From Monomorium pharaonis (lineage: Eukaryota; Arthropoda; Insecta; Hymenoptera; Formicidae), in NCBI RefSeq assembly GCF_013373865.1, contig NC_050470.1, positions 16,557,244 to 16,621,243 on the forward strand: 64,000 bases of DNA, written 5' to 3'. Shown piece after piece: positions 22,590 through 34,633 of this stretch. A program made the translations under genes and the position numbers. Below the pieces are notes generated by a model that was not told the origin of the DNA, did not search any database, and saw nothing but the letters and a program-made list of their open reading frames with translations. Each line of letters begins with the position of its first letter. The stretch's first letter is position 1.

Positions 22590-22905
22590 CACCATAGTCA
22601 CATCTGGCATTGCCTAACTTCTGCGGTCACCAATCCAACTTTGAACCGCCGCGCCATCGACATTGCTTGACTTCGAAGATCGTACGCAACCTAACACTTC
22701 GCGATGATGCATGAACACTTGATGGTCATGAATACATATTTGTTATAGATCAGTTCAATAGATATCAGAAACATAAAACGTATAGTTAATAATATTTATA
22801 AATAAATATAAATCTACAGTTTTTTTACTGATTTTTATGTATGCGAAATAACATGTGGAATAACTTATAAAAATATGTTTTTGTTCTGTTCTTTTGATAA
22901 AGCTA
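22590..22905. repeat. Dispersed repeat H, copy 1
   Basis: Shares cattgcttgacttcgaagat, gatcgtacgcaac, tatttgttatagatca, acagtttttttact and catgtggaataactt, in the same order, with 39880-41280 (copy 2, which is split by the Foldback-like element). No open frame. Family unknown. Confidence 0.7.
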
Positions 22906-22913
22906 AATTATAT

Positions 22914-23240
22914 TCCAGACAGCACACAATATTTATAAAATATTTACAATATATTTATAATATTTATTTAAATATTTTATAAATATTTATTAAAATATTA
23001 TAAAAATATTTATAAAATATTTATAAATATTTACAAAATTTACTTGTACAAATCTTTATTTTTTATTTATAAATATTGTATAAAATATCTAATCTATATT
23101 TTAATAATATGTTGAATAAAGATTTTTTTTTTCATGTACTATATATAAAATATGTATAAAATATTTATATAATATTTTTAAAAAATAAATATTAAAAAAT
23201 ATTTATAAATATTTATCATAAATATTGTGTGCTGTCTGGG
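22914..23240. mobile_element. TA-flanked element filled with AATATTTATAAATATT
   Basis: TIRs TTCCAGACAGCACACAATAT / rc TCCCAGACAGCACACAATAT with TA at each end. The interior consists almost wholly of atttataaatattt-type palindromes. 327 bp, non-autonomous. It shares its terminus with the elements at 21583 and 61508, whose interiors are different. Confidence 0.75.
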
Positions 23241-23724
23241 ATAATTTTAAATATAAAGATTGACAGTAAGTAAAGATTGAAGATTAATAAATATAGTCTT
23301 TGAAATCAATAGTTTTTTTATGTTTGTTTATATGTTTATATGTTGGATTATGTTCATACAAATTAATAAAAAATAAACGCATAAAATTCAAATTATTATA
23401 TTTGCTAACCGAGAAACAGGATCGAATTAATACGTCATAATAACGTCACGGAATGACGGCGAGGAATAGGACCAAAACATTACGTCATAAAGATATCATT
23501 AGATAACGTCAATATGCCGTCATTTAAATGTTATGATTGCATTTTGAGCATAGAACGTCATTCGTATCAATATGACCAAAATTTGACGTCAAAATGATTT
23601 GTCTTTGCTACTTGGGTAGTATGATGAACAGACGTTCTAAGTTATTATTAAGCCATTCAGAATGAATTTTTTACAATGTGGTGATATCCTATTACTATGA
23701 ATAATTAATTTACGTGATTCAAAG

Positions 23725-24001
23725 AACTGTTTGCTAATGTTCATCGAATCGGTTCAATAACCGGATGGAAGATTTAAATTCCAACAAGAGTTCATGTAAA
23801 GATTCAACAATATCGGAAAAAATAATACAAAACTGTAGTTTACGTTTACATTAAAATGTGACTTAATTAATGAGTAATAAGAATGTCCGAAAAAATTAAT
23901 TCTAACGGACTGACAAACATCGCGTCCAACTTGAAGTGAGATGAGAATGAAATTCATTCCATTTAAATTAAACCGATTCGATGAACAGTAGCGAATAGTT
24001 T
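23725..24001. mobile_element. TIR element (TGTTCATCGAATCGGTT ends)
   Basis: The left end TGTTCATCGAATCGGTTCAA matches the reverse complement of ttaaaccgattcgatgaaca with one mismatch, and the similarity extends outward (ctgtttgctaa vs ctattcgctac). About 270 bp, no coding content. The open frames here are AT artefacts. Confidence 0.65.
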
Positions 24002-24655
24002 CTCATATGACATAAAAATATAAGGTAAAACATTGCGCATAATAGCAGCAAGAACGAATAAAAAATTATCCCCAAAATTTGCGCCAAATTCAAACATAGT
24101 ATTGATAAAACAAACATGCACAAAAAATGTACACATAAAAAAACATACAAAAACATTTTTTCAAAACATACACGTTTTATAATGATATTATTTTGATTAA
24201 CAAAAGAGAGAGAGCAAGAAAAAGTAACCATATTCAATTTAAAGTTTGGAGAAAGTCTCTGATTATTTCGAAGATTCGTCCATTAATTTGTATAAGTGCG
24301 CATTCACGAGAATATTTCACCGATCAACATAAAGCATGGGCTGCGCAACGCGAATCGAAAGTGAATCCAACTGTGGAAAAAGGACAGCACGAATTGTCAG
24401 TCAATTCTGTTTTTTTCTAGTCATGAAAAGACGAAAACAGAGCTAATTGGCGACCATTGCTCTCACTCTTTTTTCTAAACCTAGTTTTGCATATAAATAA
24501 TATAAGGATAGCGCAGTCCATGCTCTAAGTCTATGGTTTCACCTTATATTTTTACATCATGGTTTCTCAGACCACGTAAATTATTCACGTTCATAAGATC
24601 TTTTCACATTGCAAAAAATTGTCACTGAAGATAAGCTGAAATGTCTGTTTGTCTT
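24002..24655. other. Intergenic sequence, no supported gene
   Basis: Two overlapping open frames (24237-23968 on -, 24193-24420 on +) lack any domain. A slightly GC-richer stretch lies at 24250-24390. No function assigned. Confidence 0.35.
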
Positions 24656-24659
24656 ACTA

Positions 24660-24840
24660 TACTACTTGACAAGTAATATTTTTTAAATGTTTTATTTGAA
24701 ATATTACACTTTTACAGTCATATTACAGAAATATTTCTCGACCATTTCAGTAACATTTCGCAATGTTTCAATGTCCGTGATCATTTCATCAAATGTAATC
24801 TGACTGAAAGATTTCGGTAATATTTCAATATTTCATATAT
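24660..24840. repeat. Region dense in GAAATATTTC motifs
   Basis: Recurrent variants of GAAATATTTC (gaaatattacac, agaaatatttctcg, ggtaatatttcaatatttca) with repeated catttc/gaaatg. Resembles the other small palindrome-filled elements; ends not resolved. Confidence 0.3.
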
Positions 24841-24843
24841 ATA

Positions 24844-25243
24844 CAAGATGTTCCTGAACATGTTGGTCAACGCTCGTAAAAAGGTAGAAGGAATCGAGAT
24901 GAACTTAAAAGTCCAATATTGTCTTTAGCTAGGTCTTGGGTTAGGTCCACCAATATCTAGAGAGATATTAATTTTTCAAATTATGCGAATGAGAGCGCGC
25001 CGAGGAAAGAGCTCGATCCGCTCGAGCTATAACACGGAAGAAAAAATCTATCGTGAATGTACGATAAGCTTTCACAATTTATTTTTCACAATTACGATAG
25101 AAATTAATTAGATTTTTGCAGAACCCATACGCTAATATCTCGATTATTAGTGGACCTAACCCAAGACAATATTGGACTTTTATGTTCATCTGAATCCCTT
25201 CTACCTTTTTACGAGCGTTGACCAACATGTTCAGGGACACCCT
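24844..25243. mobile_element. Family A MITE, copy 2
   Basis: Begins CAAGATGTTCCTGAACATG and ends catgttcagggacaccct. The interior matches copies 1 and 3 (gatgaacttaaaagtccaat; agcgcgccgaggaaagagct). Terminal bases are diverged. It directly abuts the family B element at 25249. Confidence 0.82.
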
Positions 25244-25248
25244 ACATA

Positions 25249-26547
25249 CACTGGCGCAAAAAAAAAACAAAACAAAATTTTTGACCGATTTTTAAGAAAT
25301 CTTCAAAGTGATGCAACTTTGCAAAAAATCATCCAAATTACATGTACTTTTTTATAAATTAAAAGGCAAAGACTCTACTTTGACAATTCTTACGCGAAAG
25401 TTTGATTTGTTAAGTGCGAACCTTTTGTATCGCATGAAAACCAAACATGTGTTTTTTAATTGAAAAAAGTAAAATTTGTTATCATTTTGCACAAGTTTCT
25501 CGTTAAAATCTTGCTAATATTAATTTAGATTCTTAAAGTTCATTCTTTTCTAAGCAATTAAAAAAAACATGTCGATACGATGTTTTTTGATGATTGCACG
25601 CGAGTTTGAAATTTGCACTGCATTTTAAGGTATTTTAGCGAATAAATACGGTATTTTTTGAATATCATGTATTTTGAGTATCAATATGATATTGCACATT
25701 GATTTTATTCGTGTTGAACTCAATCATACCGCTGTCATCAAAGTAGCCCGATCTGCACTACGTGGAGAATGACGATCGGATTTTGTACATTACGTGGCCC
25801 TGAAAAGGCTAATTTTTTAAAATAAAATTTGAACTTTTATTTTTTATGTATGAGTATGTGTATATGTATGTTTACGTGCATGTGTGGGTTTATGAGTATA
25901 GATGAATGTGATCTTCTGTTGATTCAGTGAAATTGGTGCGTCAGCTATCCGTTATATTCAGATCAGTAAAGACAAATTTCCACCGATGAATTTCAGAGCC
26001 ATATGATGTACAAAATCCGATCGTCATTCTCCACGTGGTGCAGATCGGGTCACTTTGATGACAGCGATATGATTGAGTTCAACACGAATAAAATCAATGT
26101 GCAATATCATATTGATACTCAAAATTCATGATATTCAAAAAATACCGTATTTATTCGTTAAAATACCTAAAATGCAGTGCAAATTTCAAACTCGCGTGCA
26201 ATCAACAAAAAACATCGTATCGACATGTTTTTTTTAATTGGCTAGAAAAAAATAAACTTTAAGAATCTGAATTAATATTAGCAAGATTTTAACGAAAAAC
26301 TTGTGCAAAATGATAACAAACTTTTACTTTTTTCAATTAAAAAGCACATGTTTGGTTTTCATGCGATACAAAAGGTTCGCACTTAAAAAATCAAACTTTC
26401 GCGTAGGGGTTCTCAAAGTAGAGTCTTTGCCCTTTAATTTGAAAAAAAAAATACATGTAATTTGGATGATTTTTCACAAAATTGCATCACTTTGAAGATT
26501 TCTTAAAAATCGGTCAAAAATTTTGGTTCGTTTTTTTTGCGCCAATG
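25249..26547. mobile_element. Family B long-TIR element, copy 2 (uninterrupted)
   Basis: A 1.3-kb element, CACTGGCGCAAAAAA to TTTTTTTTGCGCCAATG, with TA on each side. The inverted arms of about 550 bp pair almost completely, including gatctgcactacgtgg / ccacgtggtgcagatc. A short unique centre lies near 25810-25960. It serves as the reference for the interrupted copy at 9515. No transposase. Confidence 0.9.
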
Positions 26548-26553
26548 TATATA

Positions 26554-26961
26554 CAGGGTATCCAAACGCACGTGGACCATTACTCGTAAAAAGGTAAAAG
26601 GGATCGAGATGAACATAAAAGTCCAATATTGTCTTGGGTTAGGTCTTGGGTTAAGTCTCGGGTTAGTTCCACCAATAATCAAGATATTAATTTTTCAAAT
26701 TATGCGAATGAGAGCGCGCCGAGAAAAGAGCTCGATCCGCTTGAGCCACAACACGGAAAAAAATCTATTATGAATGTTTGATAAACTTTTATTATTTACT
26801 TTCACAATTACGATAGAAATTAATTAGATTATTTGAGAATTCCATACGTTAATATCTTGATTATTTGCAGACCTAACCCAAGACAATATTGGACTTTTAT
26901 GTTTATCTCGATCCCTTTTACCTTTTTACGAGTAATGGTCCACATGCGTTGGGACACCCTG
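26554..26961. mobile_element. Family A MITE, copy 3
   Basis: CAGGGTATCCAAACGCACG to cgttgggacaccctg, with TA on each side, 408 bp. It contains a short duplicated cttgggttaggtcttgggtt segment. It lies 6 bp after the family B element, completing an A-B-A stack. Confidence 0.87.

Positions 26962-26968
<7 letters not shown>

Positions 26969-26998
<30 letters not shown>
26969..26998 (+). repeat. (GT)n microsatellite
   Basis: About 15 GT units directly after the family A copy. Confidence 0.95.
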
Positions 26999-27004
<6 letters not shown>

Positions 27005-27467
27005 TGACACAAACGTTTTAGAAAATACTTCGGGTAGATATTCCACTCCAGTACTTGCATCTACATTGCAACAAAAAAACTGCGGAATTGATGAATCTTA
27101 TAACCTATTGTTCAATAAGGAATTAATATGAAAATGAAATTAAAATTAATTATATCGGAGTAATTTATTTGAATATAAAATTTTTTAAATTCTTTATCAA
27201 AACAAAAAATTTGAATGTAAGCTATTCTTGAATAATAGAATTTAAAATAACAAAATTTTTTATACGAAAAATAATATAGGAAAAATTGTAAGTAAAATGT
27301 CGAAAAAAGTAAAATTTTTGAAAAAAAAAAGGAGAATTTTTAATCACTTTATTGGAAACATTAACCGTTTGTTATATTAAAAATTAATTGAATTTATTCT
27401 TATTATATATTTAAAGTCTAATTGTAAAAAATATACGAAGATTAAAACATTATTATGATAACTATTG
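27005..27467. other. AT-rich sequence with a short dispersed match
   Basis: gttttagaaaata-ttcgggta at about 27016 also occurs near 22472, followed in both by a cacttgcat/tacttgcat motif. This suggests a fragment of a shared repeat. The rest is AT-rich without a gene. Confidence 0.35.
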
Positions 27468-27734
27468 CAGGATTGGGAAAGTTACTCTTTAAAAGTGACG
27501 CGTTACCATTACTTTCGGTAAAAGTAACTCGTTGTCGTTACTCGTTACTGATTGTAAAAAGTAACGCGTTATCGTTACTTAAAAGTAACGCGTTATCGTT
27601 ACTTAAAAGTAACGCTTAAGATATCGTTACTTTTAAATACTTTTTTTTTTAATTCTGAGATAGGATTAAAAAATACTTTGAGAAAGGATATAAATTGAAA
27701 ATAAAGTAGACAGATATTTATCTCTAAATATTTT

Positions 27735-28096
27735 CAAGGTTGGGTAGTAATTAGTTAAATAGTTAAAGGTTAATAATAAAGTTAAAAAGTTAATAACTTT
27801 TAATTTATTTAATATTATAACTTAATTTACAAATAAAATATTAAATATATTTGATGATTGATATTGTAATTATATTGGTAATTTGATTTCATTAAATTAT
27901 ATGACTTTTTAATTAAACATAAATAAAGCTTCTCAAAATTAACTTTTTCATTTTAACATAAGTTAAATTAATCTTAACGTAACTTTAACTGAGTTAGTTC
28001 TTTATTTATGTAACTTTTAACTTAACTGAATTAATTTTATAATCCATTAATTTTAATTTAATTTAGTAAAAACGTATATTAACTTGCCCAACCCTG
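27735..28096. mobile_element. hAT-type MITE nested in a hAT element
   Basis: A 362-bp element, ends CAAGGTTGGGTAGT and (reverse complement) CAGGGTTGGGCAAGTTAATA. A perfect 8-bp duplication AATATTTT lies at 27727-27734 and 28097-28104. The interior has repeated gttaaa/aagtta motifs. Its terminal sequence is close to that of its host element, so both may answer to related transposases. Confidence 0.87.
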
Positions 28097-28387
28097 AATA
28101 TTTTTATTAATATTTTATAATTTTTTTTTCAGTTTCTCATGCCAGACAAAACTATCGACTACTTTAAAGATGATAATCCACAGTTCTCACTGTTTCTAAT
28201 GAGATACTATAAATATACCGATCAAAACAAAGCATTTTTATTGTGTCACTGAATATTAAGGCTGTTTTCAATATTCATTGCCAGTGCTGAAAATATATAT
28301 AAAGCATATAAAAACCATTGCTTGTACATTTTCATAATCGCGGCTATAAGACATTGAACAACTGATTAATCAATTCGGCTGAATTAA

Positions 28388-28775
28388 CAAGGGAACCTCG
28401 CGAACCCGTAAATTCTGATTTTAATGAAACTTGGCATAAATGTAGAGGGGGTGAATACATGAATTTAGAAATTTTTAGTTGGTGCCCAAAAACGGTTTGA
28501 AGGGGTAAAACCACCCTTCAAAGTTGAGACATTTTTTCGATATATCTCGTAAACTAAACAAAATATTAAAAAATGTTTCATGCAAAAGTTTTACAGCATA
28601 AATACCTCCATTTAACTACGCTATTAATTTTTTGAAAAAAAATAATTTTTTTTAAATAACTAGCATAGTTTAATAAAGGTATTTATACTGTAAAATTTTG
28701 GTATGAAACATTTTTTTATATTTTGTTTAATTTACGAGATATATCGAAAAACCGCAAAAATCGTCTCAATCTAAA
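28388..28775. mobile_element. Foldback element F, truncated copy
   Basis: Matches the complete element at 50974-51554 from CAAGGGAACCTCGCGAACCC through the central palindrome (aaagttttacagcataaata) up to cgtctcaa. The outer part of the right arm is missing and hAT sequence continues instead. Preceded by TAA. Confidence 0.8.
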
Positions 28776-29039
28776 AAGTAATGATAAAATAACGATCAAT
28801 TCGTTACCGTTACACAAAAAAATGTAACGTGGTTACTTTTTCGTTACAAATAAAAATAACGGCGTTACTAAATCGTTACCAAAAAAGAATAACGGTAACA
28901 GTAACGATGTTAGAAGTAACGCGTTACTTTCCAACCCTGAAATATTGTAACAGTTCCTACGTGTAATCAAAGTGAACGTAACTTATAATTTGTCTTTGAG
29001 AATACTTTTATCCTTCTAAACATATTTTAAGTTTAACAG

Positions 29040-29185
29040 TGTATATATACACCCTAGCAATATATGTCGGCGCAATATTGTCAAATTATTGGAAATATAT
29101 TGGATGTAAATTGCTTTCCCAATATTGGTCTAATATTGTAAAGTGGACAATTTATTTTATTTAGCCAATATTAGTTCAATGATAT
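29040..29185. mobile_element. CCAATATTGG-rich element, left part
   Basis: Short motifs centred on AATATT recur (gcaatattgtc, cccaatattggt, gccaatattagt). The sequence continues at 30691 after the Foldback-like insertion, the CAATGATAT at 29177-29185 being its target duplication. Confidence 0.5.
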
Positions 29186-29818
29186 GGGAGGATCTCATTT
29201 GCTTACAGCTTCGTTTGCACATACGAAAATAATTAAGGTTCAAAAGTACGATTGCACACATGATATTATTTCGCTCATACACATTGCACACATGGCATTA
29301 TTACACTCATACACATTGCACACATGATATTAGTTCACTCATACGCATTGCACACATGATATTAATATGTTCATACACATTGCACACATGATGTTAATAC
29401 GTTCATACACATTGCACACATGAAATTATTGCGCACAAACACATTGCACACATGACATTATTGCGCATAAACATATTGCACACATGATATTAATACGTTC
29501 ATACACATTGCACACATGATATTGTTACGCTCAAACACATTGCACACATGACATTATTGCGCATGTGCACATTGCACACATGATATCATTACGCTCATAC
29601 ACTCTAGCAAGCGCAAGGGAGTAAATCGTAGATTTGTACAGTGTAAAACAGACATCACCAATCAAATTCTATAAATTTATCCTAACATTAACTAAAGCAG
29701 TAATCTGATTGAAACGATGTTCACGCTTGTACTGTACCACATGGGTTTGCGACTTTCCAGGGCACCGCTATCGACGGGTGCGGAAGGGGGAGCGGAGCGA
29801 AACCCCCCTTGCACCTCC

Positions 29819-29904
<86 letters not shown>

Positions 29905-30690
29905 ATGTTTCGTACTGTTTCACATGGGTTTGCGACTTTCCATACAAAGCGAGGTCTACCTACCTTTCTTTTTATTTTTAATCTACTTTTATTTTTATTT
30001 TTAATATGGCATATGTCAAAAACTAAAGCAATTAGCCTTATAAGACCTATACAATTTTTTGTTTAGCATAAAAAATATCAGAAATCATCGTCAAACCAAG
30101 GCGCCCAAGTTATTGGAATTGTGCCTCCAGAATGTATGAGCGCAATGACATCATGTGTGCAATGTGTATGAGCGTATTAAGCTCATGTGTGCAATGTGTA
30201 CGTGCGCAATAATGTCATGTGTGCAATGTGTATGAGCGTGATAATGTCATGTGTGCAATGTGCATATGCGCAATATTGTCATATGTGCAATGTGTATGAG
30301 CTTAATAATATCATGTGTGCAATGTGTATAAACAATTTAATATCATGTGTGCAATGTGTTAATATTGTTTCTTTAGCTTATGTGTGCAATAACGTCATTG
30401 TGCAATGTGTTTGTGCGCAATAATGTCATGTGTACAATGTGTATGAACGTATCAATATCATGTGTGCAATGTGTTTGAGCGTAATAATATCATGTGTGCA
30501 ATGTGTATGAGCAAAATAATATTATGTGTGCAATCGTACTTTTGTGCTTTAATTATTTTTGTATGTGCAAACGAAGCTGTAGGCAATCAAGTTGTAGGCA
30601 ATCGGGCACGTAAGCAATCGAGCACCTTTGCAAAATTTGTGTGCAAACGAAGCTGTAGGCAACTGGGAAAGTAGGCAACTGAAACTCACT
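29186..30690. mobile_element. Foldback-like element, copy 1, with 32-bp tandem repeat arms
   Basis: Flanked by a 9-bp duplication CAATGATAT (29177-29185, 30691-30699). The inverted ends share ttgc(t/c)tac followed by agcttcgtttgcac. The left arm (29251-29603) is 11 tandem 32-bp units of the type attgcacacatgatatta + ttacgctcatacac. The right arm (about 30130-30535) carries the inverse unit. The unique centre has catgggtttgcgactttcc, a (GT)n and caaggcgcccaagttattgg. No protein. The architecture and 9-bp duplication recall Drosophila Foldback and Mutator-type elements. Open frames in the arms are repeat artefacts. Confidence 0.85.
29821..29902 (+). repeat. (GT)41 microsatellite inside Foldback-like copy 1
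   Basis: An uninterrupted GT run in the element's centre. In copy 2 the corresponding place holds only gtgtgtttgtgtgta, so the run expanded in this copy. Confidence 0.95.
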
Positions 30691-30800
30691 CAATGATATT
30701 AGACCAACATTGGTCCAATAATATTGTACCAATATTGGTATAATTATATCGAACCAATATTAAGAAACAATATTGACCCAATTCCAGGACAGCAAATCCA
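30691..30800. mobile_element. CCAATATTGG-rich element, right part
   Basis: Continuation of 29040-29185: acattggtccaataatattg, accaatattggtata, accaatattaag, then a ccaggacagcaaat end comparable to the CCCAGACAGCA termini seen elsewhere. Confidence 0.5.
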
Positions 30801-30838
30801 GTGAAAAAAATTGATAAAATTCGTACTGTTTTATATAT

Positions 30839-31572
30839 ACTGACGCAACAAAAAACAAAACAAAATTTTTAACCGATTTTTAGGCAATATTCAAAATAAT
30901 GCAACTTTGCAAAAAATCATCCAAATTACATGTACTTTTGTTTTTAAATTAAAGGGCAAAGACTCTAAGAATCCCTACGCAAAAATTTGATTTTTTAAAT
31001 GTAAACCTTTTGTATTGCATGGAAACCAAACATGTTTTTTTTAATTGAAAAAAGTAAAAGTTTGTTATCATTTTGCACAAGTTTCTCGTTAAAATCTTGC
31101 TAATATTAATTCAAATTCTTAAAGTTTATTCTTTTTTAAGCAGTTTAAAAAAAACATGTCGATACGATGTTTTTTGTTGATTGCACACGAGTTTAAAATT
31201 TGCACTGCATTTTAGGGTATTTTTGCGAATGAATACGGTATTTTTTTAATATCATAAATTTTGAGTATCAATATGAAATTTTATAATTAGGTATTAATTT
31301 TTCAAATTATGCGAATGAGAGCGTGCCGAGAGAAGAGCTCGATCCGCTCGAGCCATAACACGGAATTAAAAATCTATCGCAAATGTGTGATAAGCTTTTA
31401 TTAATTTACTGTTCACAATTACGATAGAAATTAATTATATTATTTGCAGATTCCATATGTTAATATCTCGATTATTAATGGACCTAACCTAAGATAATAT
31501 TGGACTTTTATGTTCATCTCGATTCCTTCTATCTTTTTACAAGCGTTGACCCACACGTTTTGGGACACCTTG
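30839..31572. mobile_element. Chimera: left half of family B joined to right half of family A
   Basis: 30839-31276 follows the left arm of family B from its tip (ctgacgcaacaaaaaac..) to gagtatcaatatga. From about 31285 the sequence is the right part of family A (attaatttttcaaattatgc ... gggacaccttg), ending before TA. The right arm of B and the left arm of A are missing. Adjacent A and B copies occur intact at 24844-26961, so deletion across such a junction is likely. Confidence 0.8.
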
Positions 31573-31765
31573 TATATATAAATACATATAATAAATTATA
31601 ATTTGTTGGTAAAGTGTATATTGAAAAAAAATTGAAAAATTATTTATACAGAAATAAAATCTTATAGAAGTAAAACACATGAATATATCAATCATGATTG
31701 TACCATTGCACATTGAAATGAAAATATTTGAAATGAGCGCTATATTGTTCAAAGAGAGAAGTACA

Positions 31766-31901
31766 CAGTGTGGAATCGTCTCTTTCTAGTACTATGATTG
31801 ATCACTTGAATAAAAGTGATGTGCTAACATCATTATGCTAACGTCATGTTTATGCGAGTGACCAATCATAGTTCTAAAAAGAGACACCAATGATTTCACT
31901 G
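31766..31901. mobile_element. 136-bp MITE (CAGTG ends)
   Basis: The arms ctagtactatgattgatcac and gtgaccaatcatagttctaa, with cgtctctttct / aaaagagacacc, pair across the element. The tips are CAGTG/CACTG. The tips hint at hAT, but the flanking 8 bp do not match. Confidence 0.6.
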
Positions 31902-31983
31902 GGAGCGTCCAAATGATCACATTGCAAATAACCACAGCCATTCACAGAGGATTGTTGCTAGCGTTTTTCTCTTGTATCCACTA

Positions 31984-32067
31984 ATTAGAGTATTTTATTT
32001 TAAATTAGCCACTATATATATATATATATATATGTATAGTGGCTAATTTAAAATAAAATACTCTAAT
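31984..32067. repeat. Perfect hairpin around an AT run
   Basis: The arms attagagtattttatttta..agccacta and their exact inverse enclose (AT)n. About 33 bp per arm without mismatch, so recent or conserved as a hairpin. Confidence 0.85.
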
Positions 32068-32069
32068 AT

Positions 32070-32738
<669 letters not shown>

Positions 32739-32739
32739 A

Positions 32740-34633
32740 CACACGCACTAAAAGTAAAATATTTTTAATTAGAAAATATTTAAATATATGTATGTATGCA
32801 GTAAAAAATAAAATAAAATAAAATGTGTGTAAATACAAGATAGCATATATAAAACATAGAAAAAGATTTTACAAATTAATAGACTATTATAAAATTTTTA
32901 TAATTTGATTTTTAAATTTTTATTTTATTATGTGTTATATTTTTATGGTTTTTAAGTAAAAAACGTTTCACTTTTAGAGACAAAAATTTTTTTTTACGTA
33001 AATATTTTATATATTTTGGCAACTTATCTCTTGCGAGATATAAAATTTAGGATTATAAAATATTTATATTTTGGATCATATTTTGCTTTCGATTAAACTA
33101 AATTAATCATGTTTTATATTATACTATTGTGATTATTTATTTAGAGCTCTTTATTGTTATTGTATGTTAATTCAATACTTGTCACTGCCTTATCAATTTC
33201 GTAAACTTCTCACATAATTTTTTAAACACAGCTTTAATTTGATCGTGGACATAATCTCGTGTCTTGCATTGTTGGAATTATTACACTTCACTATTTCAGT
33301 TGTTTTTCAAACTGTCGTTTATGAATTAAATTATTAAGTTACTTTTAAAGAATTATTTAATCAAAGAAATGAAAAGAAACTAATAAGATTCAGATTTTAT
33401 AATCTCTTAAGTTGTTTTAGAAAATATTATTGGTTTAAACTTTGAGCAATTAAACTTCAACGCAACTATTGGATGCACGACTCTTGAAGACACTGCCATG
33501 CCGGCAGGATAGCATGTCAATGTCTCTTGGCTAACTAGCGATCTACCACCTATCTACTACCCACTCTTTCACCCCTTAAAACGGCTCTGACTACGTACCA
33601 TCCGTACGTAGTCCCCACTCCATCGCTCTCCTTTTTCCCCTCCTTCTGTCTCTGTCTTGATTTCCCTTTCTTCTCTTTTTTGTTTTTTTTCCACTAACTC
33701 AAATTGCGTACTATATATTATCATCAGGTCTTTTGTATTCTTACTTGCGTAAAGTGACGTGACAAAGTAGAGCAACATGCATTTTTGCTCTAAAAATTTA
33801 TTTTTATTAAAAAAAAAAGAAAATTAAAAAATTATTATTAAAGAATGTTATAAGAATTACAATTTGCACTAATCGTTGAACAACCACCAATAAATAACTG
33901 TTTAAGAAAAATATTAAAACAATAAGACTTTAAAATAATAAATTGCAAATTAATTAATACTTTTTAAATTTTTTATACAAATTTGATTAAAATATTATTT
34001 TTTATTTGAAAACTATGTTAAGATGTTTTTATTTGTTTATTGATTGGTGCAATAAGTTTATTATTAAAGAAATATAAAAAGAAAGAAATGTATATATGAG
34101 AGAATATAGATTATTAGAAATGTTTCTAAGCAAAATATAAACTTTTTTTTCCTACTTTTTCCATGAGACTGAATCTGTGCATTAGTTCTTGCGTTAGTGT
34201 TGGAAAGAGAATTAAATTTATAATTACATTCAATGCAACAGATAATATTTTTAATTACATAATCGAATAGCTATCAAACAAGTATTATATGATATTTTTA
34301 CTTGACACAACACGGAGATACATCGATGATCTGCAATCTCCCTCACGTTATGGTTATACAGATGATATATTTTGATGGTTGGATGGAAGGAAAGTATTAT
34401 ATTTTCTATGGACACCATTACCGCGCGCCGATCACGGTGGTCCTACTCTGTGATATCCTTTTCGAGATCACCGGCTTGTAATGCCTTCCTTTTCGTGGAT
34501 ATTGACCAGTCAACGATGAACCCGACCGCGGGTTCTCCTTGGCATGTAATCCCGCATCACTTTCCCGAAGGATTCGTTACCTTTACAACAATTTGACATT
34601 ATCACACCTTACATGTGAAAAAAATATAAATTT

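Larger units (their letters stand above)
22269..23616. mobile_element. TA-flanked element filled with ACGTCA/GACGTC, with nested elements
   Basis: Ends CCCAGGTAGCAAACACAAGT and, reverse-complemented, CCCAAGTAGCAAAGACAAAT, both bounded by TA. TIR similarity continues through CATTTTGACGTCAAATTTTG. The outer parts (22269-22431 and 23400-23616) hold about ten ACGTCA motifs, five of them in full GACGTC. The centre contains a second CCCAGACAG terminus at 22432, a dispersed repeat at 22590-22905 and the complete element at 22914. Confidence 0.7.
27468..28939. mobile_element. Non-autonomous hAT element with GTAACG subterminal repeats
   Basis: Ends CAGGATTGGGAAAGTTACTC and, reverse-complemented, CAGGGTTGGAAAGTAACGCG. 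The 8-bp flanks aactattg (27460-27467) and aaatattg (28940-28947) differ at one base. Both subterminal regions (27480-27625 and 28780-28930) carry many copies of aagtaacgcgttac-type motifs, the usual arrangement for hAT transposase binding. A second hAT (27735) and a foldback fragment (28388) sit inside. No transposase. Confidence 0.85.

Noticed and set aside
29709..30066. Cys/Val-rich open frames around the GT run
   Set aside because: Microsatellite translation inside the Foldback-like element's centre; no homology between frames of the two copies.
29251..30535. Evenly spaced 32-bp repeats looking like a CRISPR array
   Set aside because: The units are contiguous direct repeats without unique spacers, are inverted in a second arm, and lie in a transposon with target duplications in eukaryotic DNA.
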